The notes below the pieces were generated by a model. It saw nothing but the letters and a program-made list of their open reading frames with translations, did not search any database and was not told the DNA's origin. From Agrocybe praecox (lineage: Eukaryota; Basidiomycota; Agaricomycetes; Agaricales; Agrocybaceae), in the NCBI GenBank assembly GCA_964017145.1, contig OZ024840.1, positions 868,001 to 932,000 on the forward strand: a stretch of 64,000 nucleotides of DNA. The letters run 5' to 3'. The position numbers were made by a program, and so were the translations under genes. Positions within the stretch are counted from its first letter, which is position 1, and the number at the start of each line of letters is the position of its first letter. Shown piece after piece: positions 11,872 through 24,300 of the stretch.

Positions 11872-13012
11872 TCAATCCCTCTCCAGAAGCTTTAGACATA
11901 CTATTATGTCGTTGTCATATGAATTTTTCCAGTCAACAGCATATCTGACCATCTCTTTCTTCTCGATGAAAGAAGTAAAAGGCGGCATTGATTCCTGGAT
12001 CATCCTTCCCGCATTTATGATTGTTCTAAATACGGATTCACGAGATGCTTGCCCAAAACACTTGCATGCAAATATACCCGCCGAAATTTCCCGGAATATA
12101 CCCAAGCCAGACTTGTCGAATAGTTCTTCGAGTTCAGTGATCCACGCCGACATATACCGTTGACACTCGGCGCACGACAGAGGGGTATTAAGGGAACCAT
12201 GAGCACGGAAATTACGACGGTGCGTCCCGGGCAGCTTTTGTGCGCCAATTCCTATGATCTGTTTGAAAATATCGAATGTGTGCCTCCAGGATTGAACATA
12301 GAGGACCTACAAAGTAACCTCAGTCAACTGCTTAAGATATTTCTCGTAAATTCCTACTTACATATGGTATCATGACGTTTCCAGGTAGCTCGAGTAAGAC
12401 CTTTTCTAATTCGAAATTCTTAAGATGACACAAAAATTTGGCAGCATCGTTTACAAGGGTTTTGTAGTCATGTCTCAAGCCATGTATCATAGCCTTGAGG
12501 GGGAATTGAGCGACATGTTGGCTACATTGCTATAATATAAGCATATAAGACAGCCAACTAAATGATGTCAAGCGTACCTCATGTGCGTTAAGCATAATCC
12601 CATGACTGCATAAACTTCATATTTCTCCGCTGCCTCTGCAATGGAAAGGAATAGCTCATGATCTGCGAACAGATCGTTGGCTGGATCCACGTCCATATGT
12701 CTCCTAGGGTAGACAAATTCAAACAGGACCTCCAGAACCACGCCTGACTCAGGCAGATGAGTGACGTCCGATCGAAGCTCAGACGCATCCGCGCCAGGAA
12801 ATCCGCCAGTGGCAGTCTCCAAGTACCGTCGATGAAGATGGAATCGGACCCTATCGTATGATTGAACGATAAGGTCTGCGTTGCTTTCGCTGACTGATAA
12901 TTCGGATGGATTTAGCCTTTCATTCTTTTCCAGAATAACCAGGGGATTATTGCTCACATTTCTTATGGACAGCCACAGTATCGGGTGCCGTTGTGCTCAG
13001 TGGGGTGCTCAT
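11872..13012 (-). CDS. BTB/POZ domain protein, intact copy
   Basis: Four exons join in phase to give 321 residues: 13012-12958, 12893-12578, 12521-12362 and 12306-11872. Exon 2 carries the BTB/POZ core: NADLIVQSYDRVRFHLHRRYLE at the start of the fold, then VLEVLFEFVYPRR and a helical end with AAEKYEVYAVMGLC. Exon 3 continues with the back-like helix LKAMIHGLRHDYKTLVNDAA. Exon 4 holds a CAECQRYMSAW motif that corresponds to CDRCYSSLVAW in the two neighbours. BTB domains dimerise and often recruit cullin-3 ligases; agaricomycetes carry large families of this short, single-domain type. It is the only one of the three local paralogues without a lesion. The real start is the ATG at 13012, matching the short first exon seen in the 14.39-kb copy, not the ATG inside intron 1. 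Confidence 0.8.
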
Positions 13013-13243
13013 GGTGGGGATAAAAAAGGTGCTTGCCTCTTTTCATAGAATCGTTTCAGCAATGAGGATGACCGACGTCCATTTTCCCATGGTCCGTTTA
13101 TTATTACTCACTGGTTACGAGAACGGGCGCTAATGCAATTCTTCATAATAGTAGGATACTAGTTCGCAATGCGCTATCGGTTCAGCTTGATTATATGATA
13201 TTTAGATTACAGAATCTAGAAATATTAATCACCTCTCTTCATG

Positions 13244-14390
13244 CTACGAGCGACATTTTCGCATCAACGCGGCGAAACTTTGCATACTCTCTATCCCATT
13301 TCGACATTTGTCCGTCAGAGCCGCGATCACAGCAAAATTCTGTTCAGTCTTGTCGTGGTTTTTCTCCGAGGCTCTATCAAACGGCGATGGGCATGGGCAT
13401 CCTTCTAATATTGCCATACATTCTTGCGAAGAAGGCCTGTTTGAAAGCTCCTCCTTTATGAGACCTAGAGACCACCTATCGGAGAGTTTGGACATCCAAG
13501 CCACCAATGAGGAGTAGCATCGGTCGCATGGATGGAGGTTGTATACATTTATGTAATCGAATTCATGTCCATGAATGTCTTCGTATTCAGCCGGGAGTGC
13601 AACTAGAAAGCATAGCTCTAGTCCCTCGGGGTAGTATCGATGGCATGCGTTTTTAAAGACGTCTTGCCAGGCCTGGTAGTAAATGGTCTGCGGAAATAGA
13701 ACAGGATGAAATCGCTTGACGCACAGATCCAAGCACACGAACTTACCCAAGCTGGTGCTACCGATCCATGTGTCCTAGGATCCAAAGTTGGGGATATCCG
13801 TTTCGAACACAACTCAAGGGCTACTTCGTCAATAAAGTCGTCCGGATAATCATGTTTCACCGCGAGGCGGAAGACGTCCAGGGGTTCCTTGCGGATATAC
13901 CGCCTATTAACATCGTTCAAGTGTTCAACATTTGCAAAGGGGAAAGATTTCGCACCTCAATGCAAGTTGGCACATCGGAGCTGCGGAGTAAAAGTCATAC
14001 TTCTCAGCTGCATCAGCAACACGCATGAGTTTCTCGAACGGAAGGCCCTCCATTGTCGGGTGTCTTCTTGGATACGCAAACTCGAACAAGATTTCCAAAA
14101 CATCTGCAGTTTCCGCAAAATGCACCACTTGGGCTTCATCCAAACCAGAGGTAATTTCCATAGAGCTGCCTCCCGGAAAGGCTCCCGCAATGAACTCCAA
14201 ATTTCTACGATGAACGTAAAACTGCACTTTATCAGATGACTAGATAACAAGGTCGGCACCATTTCCAGGACCAACTGTCAAGGTATGTGAGCATACCATA
14301 CGCGAGCAGCTAATTTCAATAGAAATTCTCACAGATATCATGAGCTGTAACGCCGGCAGTCGTTATTGCGGAGCTCATTGTTGTGCTCAT
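13244..14390 (-). pseudogene. BTB/POZ paralogue with premature stop
   Basis: The layout matches the neighbouring BTB genes: a short first exon (MSTTMSSAITTAGVTAHDI) from 14390; a BTB exon with VQFYVHRRNLEFIAGAFPGG, VLEILFEFAYPRRHP and ADAAEKYDFYSA; then RYIRKEPLDVFRLAVKHDYP; and a C-terminal exon with HPCDRCYSSLVAWMSKLSD. In the BTB exon the codon after DLVI is TAG (minus strand, 14242-14240). The 17.8-kb paralogue has CAG here (DLIIQSSDR). A single C-to-T change would explain the stop, and it truncates the protein before the domain core. The rest of the frame is open and splice sites look normal, so the inactivation seems recent. Readthrough or a sequencing error cannot be excluded. Confidence 0.7.
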
Positions 14391-14480
14391 GGTGGATGTG
14401 TTGTGGAAGGGAGATTAATTGATTTTGATGTTTAACTCCTGGCATGAGGGTCCGAGGTCCATTTTGTATGGCAGGAGCTA

Positions 14481-16510
14481 GACTCGCGACCAGTGCGTTA
14501 CGGTGGTGATTACACATGCTTGGTCATTTGTCATGGTTTTGAGTTTTCCTAAGCTCCGACGGCCATCAAGCGGAACTCAATCGGACTCTGAAAGGGGCAT
14601 CACCACCTAACGACTGGGAGTAACGGGGACGTTTTGGAGGAAGGCCCCCTGCGTGACAAGGACTTAGTGAAATTTCACTTTTTGCGCGTCCATCACTTAG
14701 TCGAAATCTTGCCTCTCTCTTGCTGCACTTAACAAATTACCACTTTACCAATATGTATGACCTTCATTAAGTGTATAAAATCATAATATATTTTCAGAAA
14801 GTTGTATTTCACAAATAAAGTTGAATTATCAGACTTTTTGTTCGTTATTTGGCAGGAAAAGCAAAAAAAAGCCAAGTTGTTTTGATATAGCGCCAGTGGC
14901 ATACCAATAACACTATAACACAACCTATGGTACATATTAGACACCGTATACACTGAATGGAATATCACCACATACCAACTCTTGGAAAGGGGACATTCCC
15001 AACTTCCTCTTGCTACATTGAATCCGTCTGTCCCACACCAGGAGTCAACTTCCATACTCAAACAGCTCTAAGATCCTTGAAAGAGCACAATTTTTGAGGC
15101 AAATTCTGGAATTGAAGAAAATGACCAGTACGACTACTGACTGACACTTCGCGACCGACAGGTGTTCAAACGTTCAAAGTCTGTGACACTCCGCATTTGA
15201 CCGACGTTCACCTTGAAGATTCGGATTGTATGTTTGCAGCGGAATTCTTGTGCTCATAGTAGAAAAGAAGACAGCAACAGTGTGTACAACAGTGTTTGTG
15301 ATTCGACCTGTCACCTCAGACGTATAACGGGTAAGATTGAGCTGGTTATCCTGAAACACATTCCACTCACCATCGAGGTATTGTCAACCGACCAGAAATC
15401 CTCCGGTTGAGGTTGGCTTCCTACTAGGCCTAATCATGTCTTCGTACGCATGCCCCCAAAACCAGATCGAACACAGAGAGAGTGACTTGTACAGCCAAGC
15501 GTCGGGGAGCTGGCAGGCGTTCAATGCTGGGCAGGCATTCGAAAAGTGCTTATCTGCCAATAAACCTGCCAGTGGGAGGTACTTAGTAACAGTCTGATAG
15601 AAAAATGAGGGAAAGATAGCCTAGTTTGCGATAGGAAAAGGGAAGGGCAGTGACGGAAACGAAGGGCGAAGGGGTCCGTGGTTAGCCGTGGTTGCTAAGT
15701 GCAGGTGATTTGAAACATTTTTACCAAGTTCTTTGTGACATTGAGTGACCCTACTAAACGTCCCCGTTACTCCCAGCCGTTATCTGGAGATGCTCGCGGC
15801 TGATCTTCGAGAGCGTTGGATCGACTGGGAACGAGGTCCATGGACTGTACCTGTACTTGGACTTTGTACCGCACATGATATATAGATGTTTATCTAATCA
15901 TCCCGCCTCAGGCCTCAGTCCTCGTCGGGTGCAAGTCATCAGTGCATCAGTACTCAGTCGCCACTTCGATTGTTACTGCCACGCGACACTGGCACCGCAT
16001 TGCAGTGGCTAGTGGTCACGTCAAAATGTTAATTGTCCCCAATCCTCTATAGATGACAAGAAACTCCCCTATGGCCTTTACCAGCGATTACCTCCTATAT
16101 CGTGTGTAGTACGCAATGTGTACATACGGTGTATAAAGGGTGGTTTATTTATATATATTTACGGATGCCTTTGGGATGCCGGCTAAGCCGATGTGCCACT
16201 GGATTGGCCGAGGTCTACAGCAAGTACATCTCGAGGTTCAAGGAAAGTACAAGTCCAACCGAGGTTCATACATTGTCACGCGCAGGTTTTGGCTTGCAAA
16301 ATGAGGTGCATACACGGTCTAATGGTGGTATAGGGTTTGGGTCTAACCTCAGTGCATTGTGAGTCGAAATCGCTTTGGGGGGTCCAAAGCTCGGGTTCAA
16401 GGTACAAAGTCCAAGGTACAAGGTACATTTGGACCTGTGACCCGATGGACCCAACTTTCTGTGATCTTCGGCATGTAGCGGAGTTTGACAGATAACGGCT
16501 GGTCACGAGC
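14481..16510. mobile_element. TIR DNA transposon, copy 1 (hAT-like ends, non-autonomous)
   Basis: The left end reads TAGACTCGCGACCAGTGCG and the right end, on the other strand, TAGGCTCGTGACCAGCCG. GGCAGGAG flanks both sides (14470-14477 and 16514-16521), an apparent 8-bp target duplication. TAG-type ends plus an 8-bp duplication fit the hAT superfamily. The interior has no transposase. Much of it (14,483-15,640 and about 15,720-15,800) matches 24,904-26,527 in reverse orientation at roughly 85-90% by eye. The right arm is interrupted by a second element at 15,810-16,462. It sits between two BTB paralogues. Confidence 0.75.
15810..16462. mobile_element. Nested 653-bp TIR element with 8-bp target duplication
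   Basis: The element is flanked on both sides by GATCTTCG (15,802-15,809 and 16,463-16,470). Its ends form a long imperfect inverted repeat: AGAGCGTTGGATCGACTGGG inward to CTTGGACTTTGTACC on the left, and ACAGAAAGTTGGGTCCATCG inward to CTTGGACTTTGTACC on the right. Removing the element and one GATCTTCG rejoins the right arm of the host transposon, as seen in the uninterrupted copy at 24.9 kb (AGCAGCCGCGAGCATCTCC). No coding capacity; a MITE, probably mobilised by a hAT transposase elsewhere. Confidence 0.8.
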
Positions 16511-16811
16511 CTAGGCAGGAGTCATATGGCTTCCCCTAAGCGCAAATCACGTTTTCTCGCCCAGAACGGAAGTGGTGCGTCATGTCGCGAATATTGCAGC
16601 AAACAGCCAAAGGCGCCAACTACTAGCCAAGACAAGACAGCAGATAGTTGAAGGGGGGGGGCAGAGCATAGTACGCAAAGATTTGATGTAAATAGTATCA
16701 TAGGTAGGTGTTCAACATATAATAGACGCTCAAAAAAAGAAAAATCAGAACAACAAGGAGTACATGTCAAGAATCATGTGGATGTTTGAATAATCAACCC
16801 TGTAAAGCTAA

Positions 16812-17990
16812 CTAGGAAGAGCGACATTTTTTCAACAATGCAGCGAAACTTTGCATATTGTTGATATCGCTCAGGCATTTCCTGGTGATATATCCGACAG
16901 CCTGGGAATTTTGTTGCGCCTTGTCAATCTCGTAGCCCTCTGCTTTGAGGTGGGCATCGAAAGGAGGTGGGCATGGACAGCTATTGAAGACTGTCATACA
17001 GTCTTGTAAGGAAGGGCTTCTTGAAAGCTCCGCTTTAGTAGAAGCCAGAGACATCACAGAATCAGCTTTTTGGGATATCCAAGCTACCAATGAGAAGTAG
17101 CATCGGTCGCATGGGTGGATAGTTGATGTCATAATATCAACTTCCTCTTCCCATTCCTCCTCGAATTCGACTGAGCGTGTAACAATAAAAGATAGTGATA
17201 TTCCATAGCAGTGAAATCGACAACACGCGCGCTTGAAGATATCTGTCCAGGCTTGGTAATACATGGTCTAGACAGAGGAAAAGGATAAGATTGCTTGGTA
17301 ATATCGGAATGCAAGACTCACCCAGGCAGGCGCTATTGAACCATCTATCCTAGGATCCGAAGTGGAATCTATCCGAAGCGAACACAACTCAACGGCCACT
17401 TCGTCAATGAAGTCGTCTGGATAATCGTGTTTCACCGCATGCCGAAAGACTTCTATGGGCTTCTTGGAAATATATCGCCTAGATACAAGAAATTGGGCCG
17501 TTAAAGAAATAAAGGTTTGCGAACAAGATAATGACGCACCTCAGCAAAATTTGGCAGATTGGAGACGCAGAATTGAAACCATATTTTTCAGCTGCATCAG
17601 CGACCCTTAGTAGTTTCTCGAATGGAAGGTCCTCCAATGTTGGGTGCCTCCTCGGGTACGCAAACTCGAACAGGATTTCGAGAAGATCTGCAGTTTCGGT
17701 AAGATGCACTACTTCTCCCAGTCCAGATGTGATTCCCGTCACGCCGTGTCTGTAGTTCCGGGAAATGCCCCTGCGGCAAACTCCAAGCCTTGACGGTGAA
17801 CATAAAATTGGACTCTGTCGGACGACTGAATGATGAGGTCGGTACCGTTTCCCGGACCAACTTTTCGGTATGAAGGTAAGCATGTGTAACTGAGCAGCCG
17901 AAAAAACTCACACTTGTCATGAATTCTGATATCGTCACTCACTGCCCTCGGATTCCATTGCCGTACTCACGACGCTCGTATGTGGCAGGT
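16812..17990 (-). pseudogene. BTB/POZ paralogue with frameshift
   Basis: Third member of the BTB trio. Recognisable parts are VGPGNGTDLIIQSSDRVQFY, then GLEFAAGAFPGTTD, then after a frame jump GVTGITSGLGEVVHLTETAD, LLEILFEFAYPRRHP, and the terminal exon with HPCDRCYFSLVAWISQKAD ending at 16812. The jump is at about 17,740-17,760, inside one continuous exon of the paralogues. No splice signals there would repair it. The expected initiation codon also appears changed to GTG (near 17,969), and the first exon is out of register. Several independent lesions therefore argue for a pseudogene. The downstream exon remains well conserved, suggesting decay is not ancient. Confidence 0.7.
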
Positions 17991-18534
17991 TGTGGGAGAA
18001 AGCAAGGATTAATTAACACGCGTGAAAAAATTGATCGCCGATGTTTGTGCCGAGGAAATATAACTTATTATGACTTCAAGACTTGATCCCAAATTTCTCC
18101 TTTACGTCTCTTTTTGAACAAATTCTCATTAAAGCCTAGAAAAAACCATTATGGAGTATATTATTTTACATTTCGCTATTTCAAGAAGCTCTAGGTTCTG
18201 CAGGCAATTTTTCCTTCACTACAACGATCTTCGATGATAGCAACACATCCAAACTTAAGCATACTGGGATAGCTTGGCAATCCTGTCGTCACCGTATCTG
18301 TGCATAATCGTAGTAGCTGCCAAACAAGATTATTATGCTCTCTCACTCTTTATGTAGCACGAGGGGGACAAGAACGACGTTCTCAGAAGTCCAGTCGACT
18401 AGGCTTGAGTCACAGATTGCTGCCAGACGGCATTTCCGACCTTCCTATACTTGAATCTACTTATATTTTGATCATAATCCACCGATACAGGCTACAGCTG
18501 GTTAAACAAACGGAAGCATTTTGATTAGGCTGCA
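17991..18534. other. Intergenic region, nothing identified
   Basis: A/T-rich sequence between the BTB pseudogene and the start of the 18.5-kb repeat. I see no coding exon, RNA gene or clear repeat. Confidence 0.4.
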
Positions 18535-18614
18535 AAATTTTAAATAACGCAAACCGTTGCGAGCTTTCCTCGCCACAACTATTAACTTCTAGTCCTCAAG
18601 TCCCTTGATCCCAT

Positions 18615-20300
18615 TTATGTATTGGGTATAACCCAAGAGTTTGTGCTGTTAACTTCCTCTACATCGCGGAAATATTCCATATTGGTGCCTGTCTCGTGTG
18701 TGCTAAATATGCCATCATCGGCCGTCGAATGTAGGTTAATCATAAGCCGGGACATTATTGTAGTGGATACTCTGATGATGAGCCCAAATTTTAAGAAATG
18801 GAGAACCAGTGAAGTACAGTTTGTCGAAAGGTACTCACGTGCTCGAAAATGTCGATAAACAACCACGGAGGAAAGGCTAAGGATGATTACTAGTGAATTC
18901 GACGTGCCAAGATAGCTATAGTAATCTCACCCGAGCAAACTAGATGGCACATCAACCTGAACACTTGACATTTAAACAAATATTGATACTCACGTAGAAT
19001 GTAAATATATTAGATAAATTGCAAAGAGCCATCGCACTAATCAGTTCGGACAGAAAATATCAATGTCAGTTTAACCATGCAAATTGCAGTAAATGGAGGC
19101 AAATAAACTGACGCAAAATAAATTATCCCATCCCTTAGGATGAACGTGATGAGAGGTATACTGATGCCGGTTACAGCATAGTCCCTCTTGTCTTTCCAAG
19201 TTTTGAAAATCGTCAGGCTGAAGATGATGACATCGTATGTGAACAACGCCTCCCACGCTCCGGCCAGGTCTAGTGGTTGCTTAAAGTTTAACCTTTGAAT
19301 TTCTGAACGGATAAAATAACCTGATACTGACGGTGAGAACTGTGAGCAGACAGTATAAGTAAGCGTGATTTTAAGAAATAACATTCTGAAGACGTGCGTT
19401 CCAGTAGATAGTCCCAAATTACATTTGGTACTATCAGAACCAACTTCCGACATTGCTACTTTTTGGCCAAACAGCGACCACTAGAGAGTAGAAGGTGTCA
19501 TTATAGCGGATTTCTAATGGTTCATAAGTTACGTACACATGAGATTCCTATTAAAATGGCTCCACTACCGAGCATGAAGGTTAGAACTCGTCGCGAGCAG
19601 TGGTATAGGGCATATACTCTCATGGTAAGGAGAGCTATTCAGGTGACGATGATATGAGTAACCGCTTTTTAAAACGACCAATCGATCTCACCTGAGACAA
19701 GGACCTGGCTTACTATGAGCAATGACTGGCGTGCAAGGGTGTATTTTTGGCAGCTGAAATAACGAGATACCCCTTTAGATTCACTCCCATTTTGCTAAGT
19801 AATTACCGTACCTCTATGAAAGAATATGCGGGCCAGTTAGACATTTATTTCGATGGCTAACGATGTCCACGAAGCCGTTCACATACTTTATTAGATAGGT
19901 CTGATAATTCGGCAATTATCACGGCCGTATTCACTAAAAATGCGAAATAACGATTCACAAAGAACAAGTATGAGCTATGCTTTTTTGGTCGCTCCCAGAT
20001 GTATTGGATTTCCTGGACTGCGGGGATAGAATTGTCAGCCGTACTATACTACTCCACTGGTTCCAACCTCAAAATTCTTACCTATAGTGACAATATGATC
20101 GTAGTATAGTAACGCTATAAGAAACTGTTAGCTCTCGAAGATGCCACGCAGGTCATAATTATTGACAAATTGCAAACACATGTAGATATGAGTCGACGAG
20201 TCTTTTGAGTGCCGTCAATAAGATGAATAAAAAACACGAACGGTACTCACATTTCCCTCAAAGCAGAGTCAATTGTATCGTTCTCTAATGTGAATGACAT
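18615..20300 (-). CDS. DUF6533 seven-helix membrane protein, copy A
   Basis: The multi-exon minus-strand gene starts at MSFTLENDT (20300). Exons then code LIALLYYDHIVTI and the DUF6533 signature EIQYIWERPKKHSSYLFFVN, followed by RYFAFLVNTAVI, MRVYALYHCSRRVLTFMLGS, and LAGAWEALFTYDVIIFSLTI with FKTWKDKRD. ITFILRDGIIYFA is joined by splicing to AMALCNLSNIFTFY, and the tail SRLMINLHSTADDG leads to the stop at 18615. The order matches the agaricomycete DUF6533 family: a small membrane protein with about seven helices and a hydrophilic C-terminus, function unknown. The donor after DGIIYF is GTCAGT here but canonical GTGAGT in copy B. No lesion is seen in this copy. Confidence 0.75.
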
Positions 20301-20847
20301 GATGTTGAGGGATTCGAAAGAGAGTATCTGGGGATTTACGGCCACCAAGTGGGTACTTGAATCGTCCAACCAACAAATTTCAATCAACAAATTTATCAAA
20401 CAATCTGTCAAGCCTCCATAAGCCATAAGTAGATACAACTCCTTTGCTATGGCGACGCTTCTCGTCACTGCCCCCTAGCAGCAATACATGTAGGATACGA
20501 CAGGTCTTCTGGCATAAGTACTCGTGTAAAAGTATTGAGGGCGACGTAGTAGTTACCAGGCGCTCGCATCACTTCAGGGAGACATAGATGGGGTATTTGC
20601 AGAGGTCTCGCATCCCTCGACATAGAACCTCTCGCATCAAGAATTGACTCTTTTGATCGTGAGGCTCGACATTGGAACAAGCAATCTTAATCCTATCAGA
20701 TATGTATATATATAAAATGAATAAGTTGATTACTCACGCGAAAGGTGGTTTTATTTTAAATGGGTAAGTGCGGAGCCACTTGATCCTGGCTGTCATCCTG
20801 GCTTCAAATACATTGTTGGCTGAGGGCTCTGTACAGTCGCAAAGTAG

Positions 20848-21378
20848 GAGGGCATCTCATTTTTGGGATTGAAATCCGCGGGACTGTTCGCGGGACTGTC
20901 CCTCAAACAGTTGACCTTGGTGCCTGACAGTGGCATTCGGAGCCTGAGTCGGCACAGTATTCACATTGATGGCATTGTAGACAACGTCGTCACCACCGAC
21001 GCCGCTCAATTGCCCAAACGGCTGCTTCGTGAACGTTGTCAACGGTGTTGAGCAAGCGGTCCGATCATGTCAGCGCCCATCCCCGACGCAATTTTGCTCC
21101 AGGCGTAACTAATGCTGAAGCGAAGACTCACCTGTCCCGAAGAGTACATAATGTCGAAGGACGCGCCAGCGGACCAATTTGATCCGCTACCGTTACCGAC
21201 GTCGAGCACAACGTCACCGATGTCGAACGAGTGGCATACTCGGCACGCTGGGCGTCTGCGAGGTTGCCGCCTTTGCGCATTGTGTCACGATGAGTGCTGT
21301 TTTGACCCGTTAGAAAGGGTCCCGGGGACAATGCTAGAGACTGTTCAGCGGTGCATAATCTCACAAATGAGATTTCTT
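20848..21378. mobile_element. 531-bp insertion with 9-bp target duplication (Mutator-like), carrying an exon fragment
   Basis: GCAAAGTAG occurs at 20,839-20,847 and 21,379-21,387. Copy B of the surrounding repeat has the empty site (GTAAAGTAGACTCG at about 48,867). The ends form an imperfect inverted repeat with core ATCTCATTTnTGnGATT. A 9-bp duplication with no transposase fits a Mutator-like non-autonomous element. On the minus strand it holds what looks like an exon, IGDVVLDVGNGSGSNWSAG then FDIMYSSGQ, ending at a GTGAGT donor. A second coding-like stretch follows (FGQLSGVGGDDVVYNAINV). This suggests a captured host gene piece, as in Pack-MULEs; the source gene was not identified. Confidence 0.65.
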
Positions 21379-21387
21379 GCAAAGTAG

Positions 21388-24300
21388 ACTCGATATGAGA
21401 CAAATCATATTGACTACCTGGTCAATCCTTTTCCCCGATAAATTGAAGCTCACCTAATTGTAGTATAATCATGTATGTTGACGAACGCCTCAACGTGATC
21501 GCGAACAAGAAAAAATCAGGACTGCAGCAGGCTCGATTAGATAATTTTAGCGACTTCGACGAGGTGACATCGGTGAGAGATGCGACCTATTCTCATGAGA
21601 ACAGCGTAGGCAGATCAATACTTTAGACAAACTCACATCCTTCAGTGGCACAGTGTGCCTGGAAAAAAGATGCGATATAGCTGTGCTTGTGCAAATACGG
21701 TCGTTGCCACCGGTTTAACTGACTTCGGCTTGAAGTGAAAAGATTGAATCCCACCAGCCATTACACCCTTGTGGCCGAATCTATTTTTTCTATTAGTACA
21801 TGATATCATCTTCTGGTTACGGGCGCCAATAGAACTGGGGTAATAGGGGGCGTATACTTCCATGAGGAAGAGGGTGTAATACACACTCACCAATTTATCG
21901 GCTGTATTTCGTGATTAGTGTATAAGATTTTCTGCGTTCCGAGATATGACTGATATCGCTGTACTGCAGTACCGTGCCCTTCCCATCTTCTCCAATCTCA
22001 ATCAGTGTTACCGCACGTCATCACATGTATGCTGTTCTCTTTCTTACCACCCCCCAGCTGAGGGCTCTGTGCACTATTTTATCTATTCCCTCCGTCAATC
22101 TTTCCGTGAACATCGTCGATTCCAAGATACAGGATGAGATCAATTGAGGAAATGATGCAGGCTGGCAAAGGAGAAAACAACCGCAAGGGGAGCATCGTGA
22201 GATGGAAAAGAAGCAGCGGGGATGAGGCGCTCATCTGGAAAGGACACCACGCGTTGAAAATTAACGATACTGAATGACGACGAGATAGAACACCAGAAAT
22301 GACATAGAATTCCGATCCACACATATGCTGGTCTATTTGGATCAGAACAACAGCTGCCATCGAAGAGTCTGCTATTGAGCTTTCCTGGGCCTTAATTTAG
22401 TCAGACAGATGGGGGCCTGGCAGGGAGATAACACATACAACCTCAATTTTTGTATTACACCAGTAGTGGATACACTTGATCCCAAATGTCATCATAAACC
22501 GACTTTCACTTGTCAGTAAAAGTGGTACCGCGACTTCCAATGGCCAATGGAAGTCGAGCGCTTCGTGACTTCCACTTCTACACATTTGGTCATGACTCCT
22601 CAATACGAAAGGTTTCGAAGGCACTGAGGCTATCAAGACATCGAGACATCGAGAGTAAAAATGGAGAAAAGGCAGGGAAATTATGGAGTGAGAGGGAATA
22701 AGTTTTTAGTTCAGTTCGGTCTGTTCGTCGATAAGCAGAGTTCGCCTTCAGAGTCATTTTTTGTGCATGCTAACAAGATCCTACTCACGGAAAATCTAGA
22801 CGAGAATGAACTTACTTTCAATTTCAGAGGAAAGAGTTGCGAGTCGCGTTGCTGATTAATCATTAAACTTGAAACTCGAGGTCGGCAAAATGAGGAAGCT
22901 CGTGACCAGCGGACCGTGGTGTGTTCCGTTTGATGGCCGTCCCAGCCACCGAAATCGCAACAAATGACGGAACATTGTAATGAGCAAATTGCTACTGGTC
23001 TACTGTTTAGAATCCACACTCTTGGGTTCATTTCTAAGCTCTAATTTTTGGTCGTTGATTATATTGGCTTTGGATCGTATTGTGTGCTATCGTTCGGATG
23101 TCACAAAAAATCTAGTGAAATTTCGCCGAATTGCTCCTTGATGGCTATCATAACGGGTCGTGTTCTCCACCTTTCTAGCTTCCTCTTACCTGCCTCCAAC
23201 ATGGAAAATGGTCGGAGACGTATGTGGCTACATAATCCCGTCCTTTAGATATCTCGGCAGTGCAGGCTGTCGCCCAACTCAAGCTCAACTGTCGCCAGTC
23301 GGCCCTTCTTGCACGTCTGGATTCAGTGGTACCTGAACAGGCCGCCAGAACTTGCATCTCTTCGCCTCTCACCGAAACGCGCGAATCGTGCCCCACCTTT
23401 ATTCTATCACTGAGATGCTCTCGCCATACTCGTCTCACTGCAGCCCTCCCTCTCCTATCCCTATGTTCCAACACCGCGCTACATCCGACCCTCGAGATGA
23501 GCAATGTCCTGCAAGAGGCACCCGTCAGTTCTAGTTGGCTCGTCTTAGAAAGTAGCTCATGGAGCCCAGAACCCATCGTATCCCATCGACCCTCCAAAAA
23601 TCGCAAAATATCGCAGAGAATTGGTTTTGGAGAGAGGTTGCAGAAGCTTCAAAACACCCCATGCGGTCAAGAACAGGTCAGTCCTAGTTCACTCGTCACA
23701 TTTAATATGCTCACTGCCCTTGCCAGATCACTCTCCCAGCCCGTACAACTCTTCTGCCCACAAAACATGCCGTCGGCTTCCTACACCTCTCACCGTGCTA
23801 GTCATACCTGTACCTGATGATTTGTTGAGAAACACCGAAACGAGTAAGTAATGATTCATAGTGCTCGCAGTTTGTCTACTAACCTCTTCGATAGTGTTTC
23901 CCGGGCATACCAACAACGGCAGTCGAGTCGAGTAGAATAACGGTGTATGGGAGCAAGAACAGGATCCACTGGGTACGATCACGGAATGAGCTAGTCAGAC
24001 GATCCAGTCATATCTTGGCAAACAACACACCCCACAAAACTACTCGAGCAGTTCAGTTTTGCATCTCGTTATGCAATGCGAGAATTGCGTTTGGCAGACA
24101 CGTAAATATAAACTTTCCAAGTGGTCCCATTTCTCGCTCGTCAGGGTAACGGGATGTAATTAATGATTGATTTATTCTCGCCACACCTGCCTCTCACTAT
24201 CTGGTATTGAATAGTAGCAACAAACTCTGGTATTTCCACTTCTTGTTCTCGATTTTACTTCAAATTGATGAAATTTCACAGATTTTTGACCCAAATATCA

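Larger units (their letters stand above)
18535..23100. repeat. Large direct repeat, copy A
   Basis: From TTTTAAATAACGCAA at 18,535 to TTGGATCGTATTGT near 23,085 this block matches 46,555-49,880 in the same orientation at about 90% by eye. It carries a DUF6533 gene at one end. Copy A is longer because of a 531-bp insertion (20,848-21,378) and about 720 bp (21,556-22,277) absent from copy B. Near 22,896 and 49,688 both copies also hold a degenerate end of the CTCGTGACCAG transposon family. No terminal repeats or target duplication mark the block, so a segmental duplication is more likely than transposition. Confidence 0.85.

Noticed and set aside
23260..23817. 186-codon plus-strand frame as a gene
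   Set aside because: Ser/Leu-rich with no domain, no partner exons, and in a repeat-rich area; chance openness is more likely.
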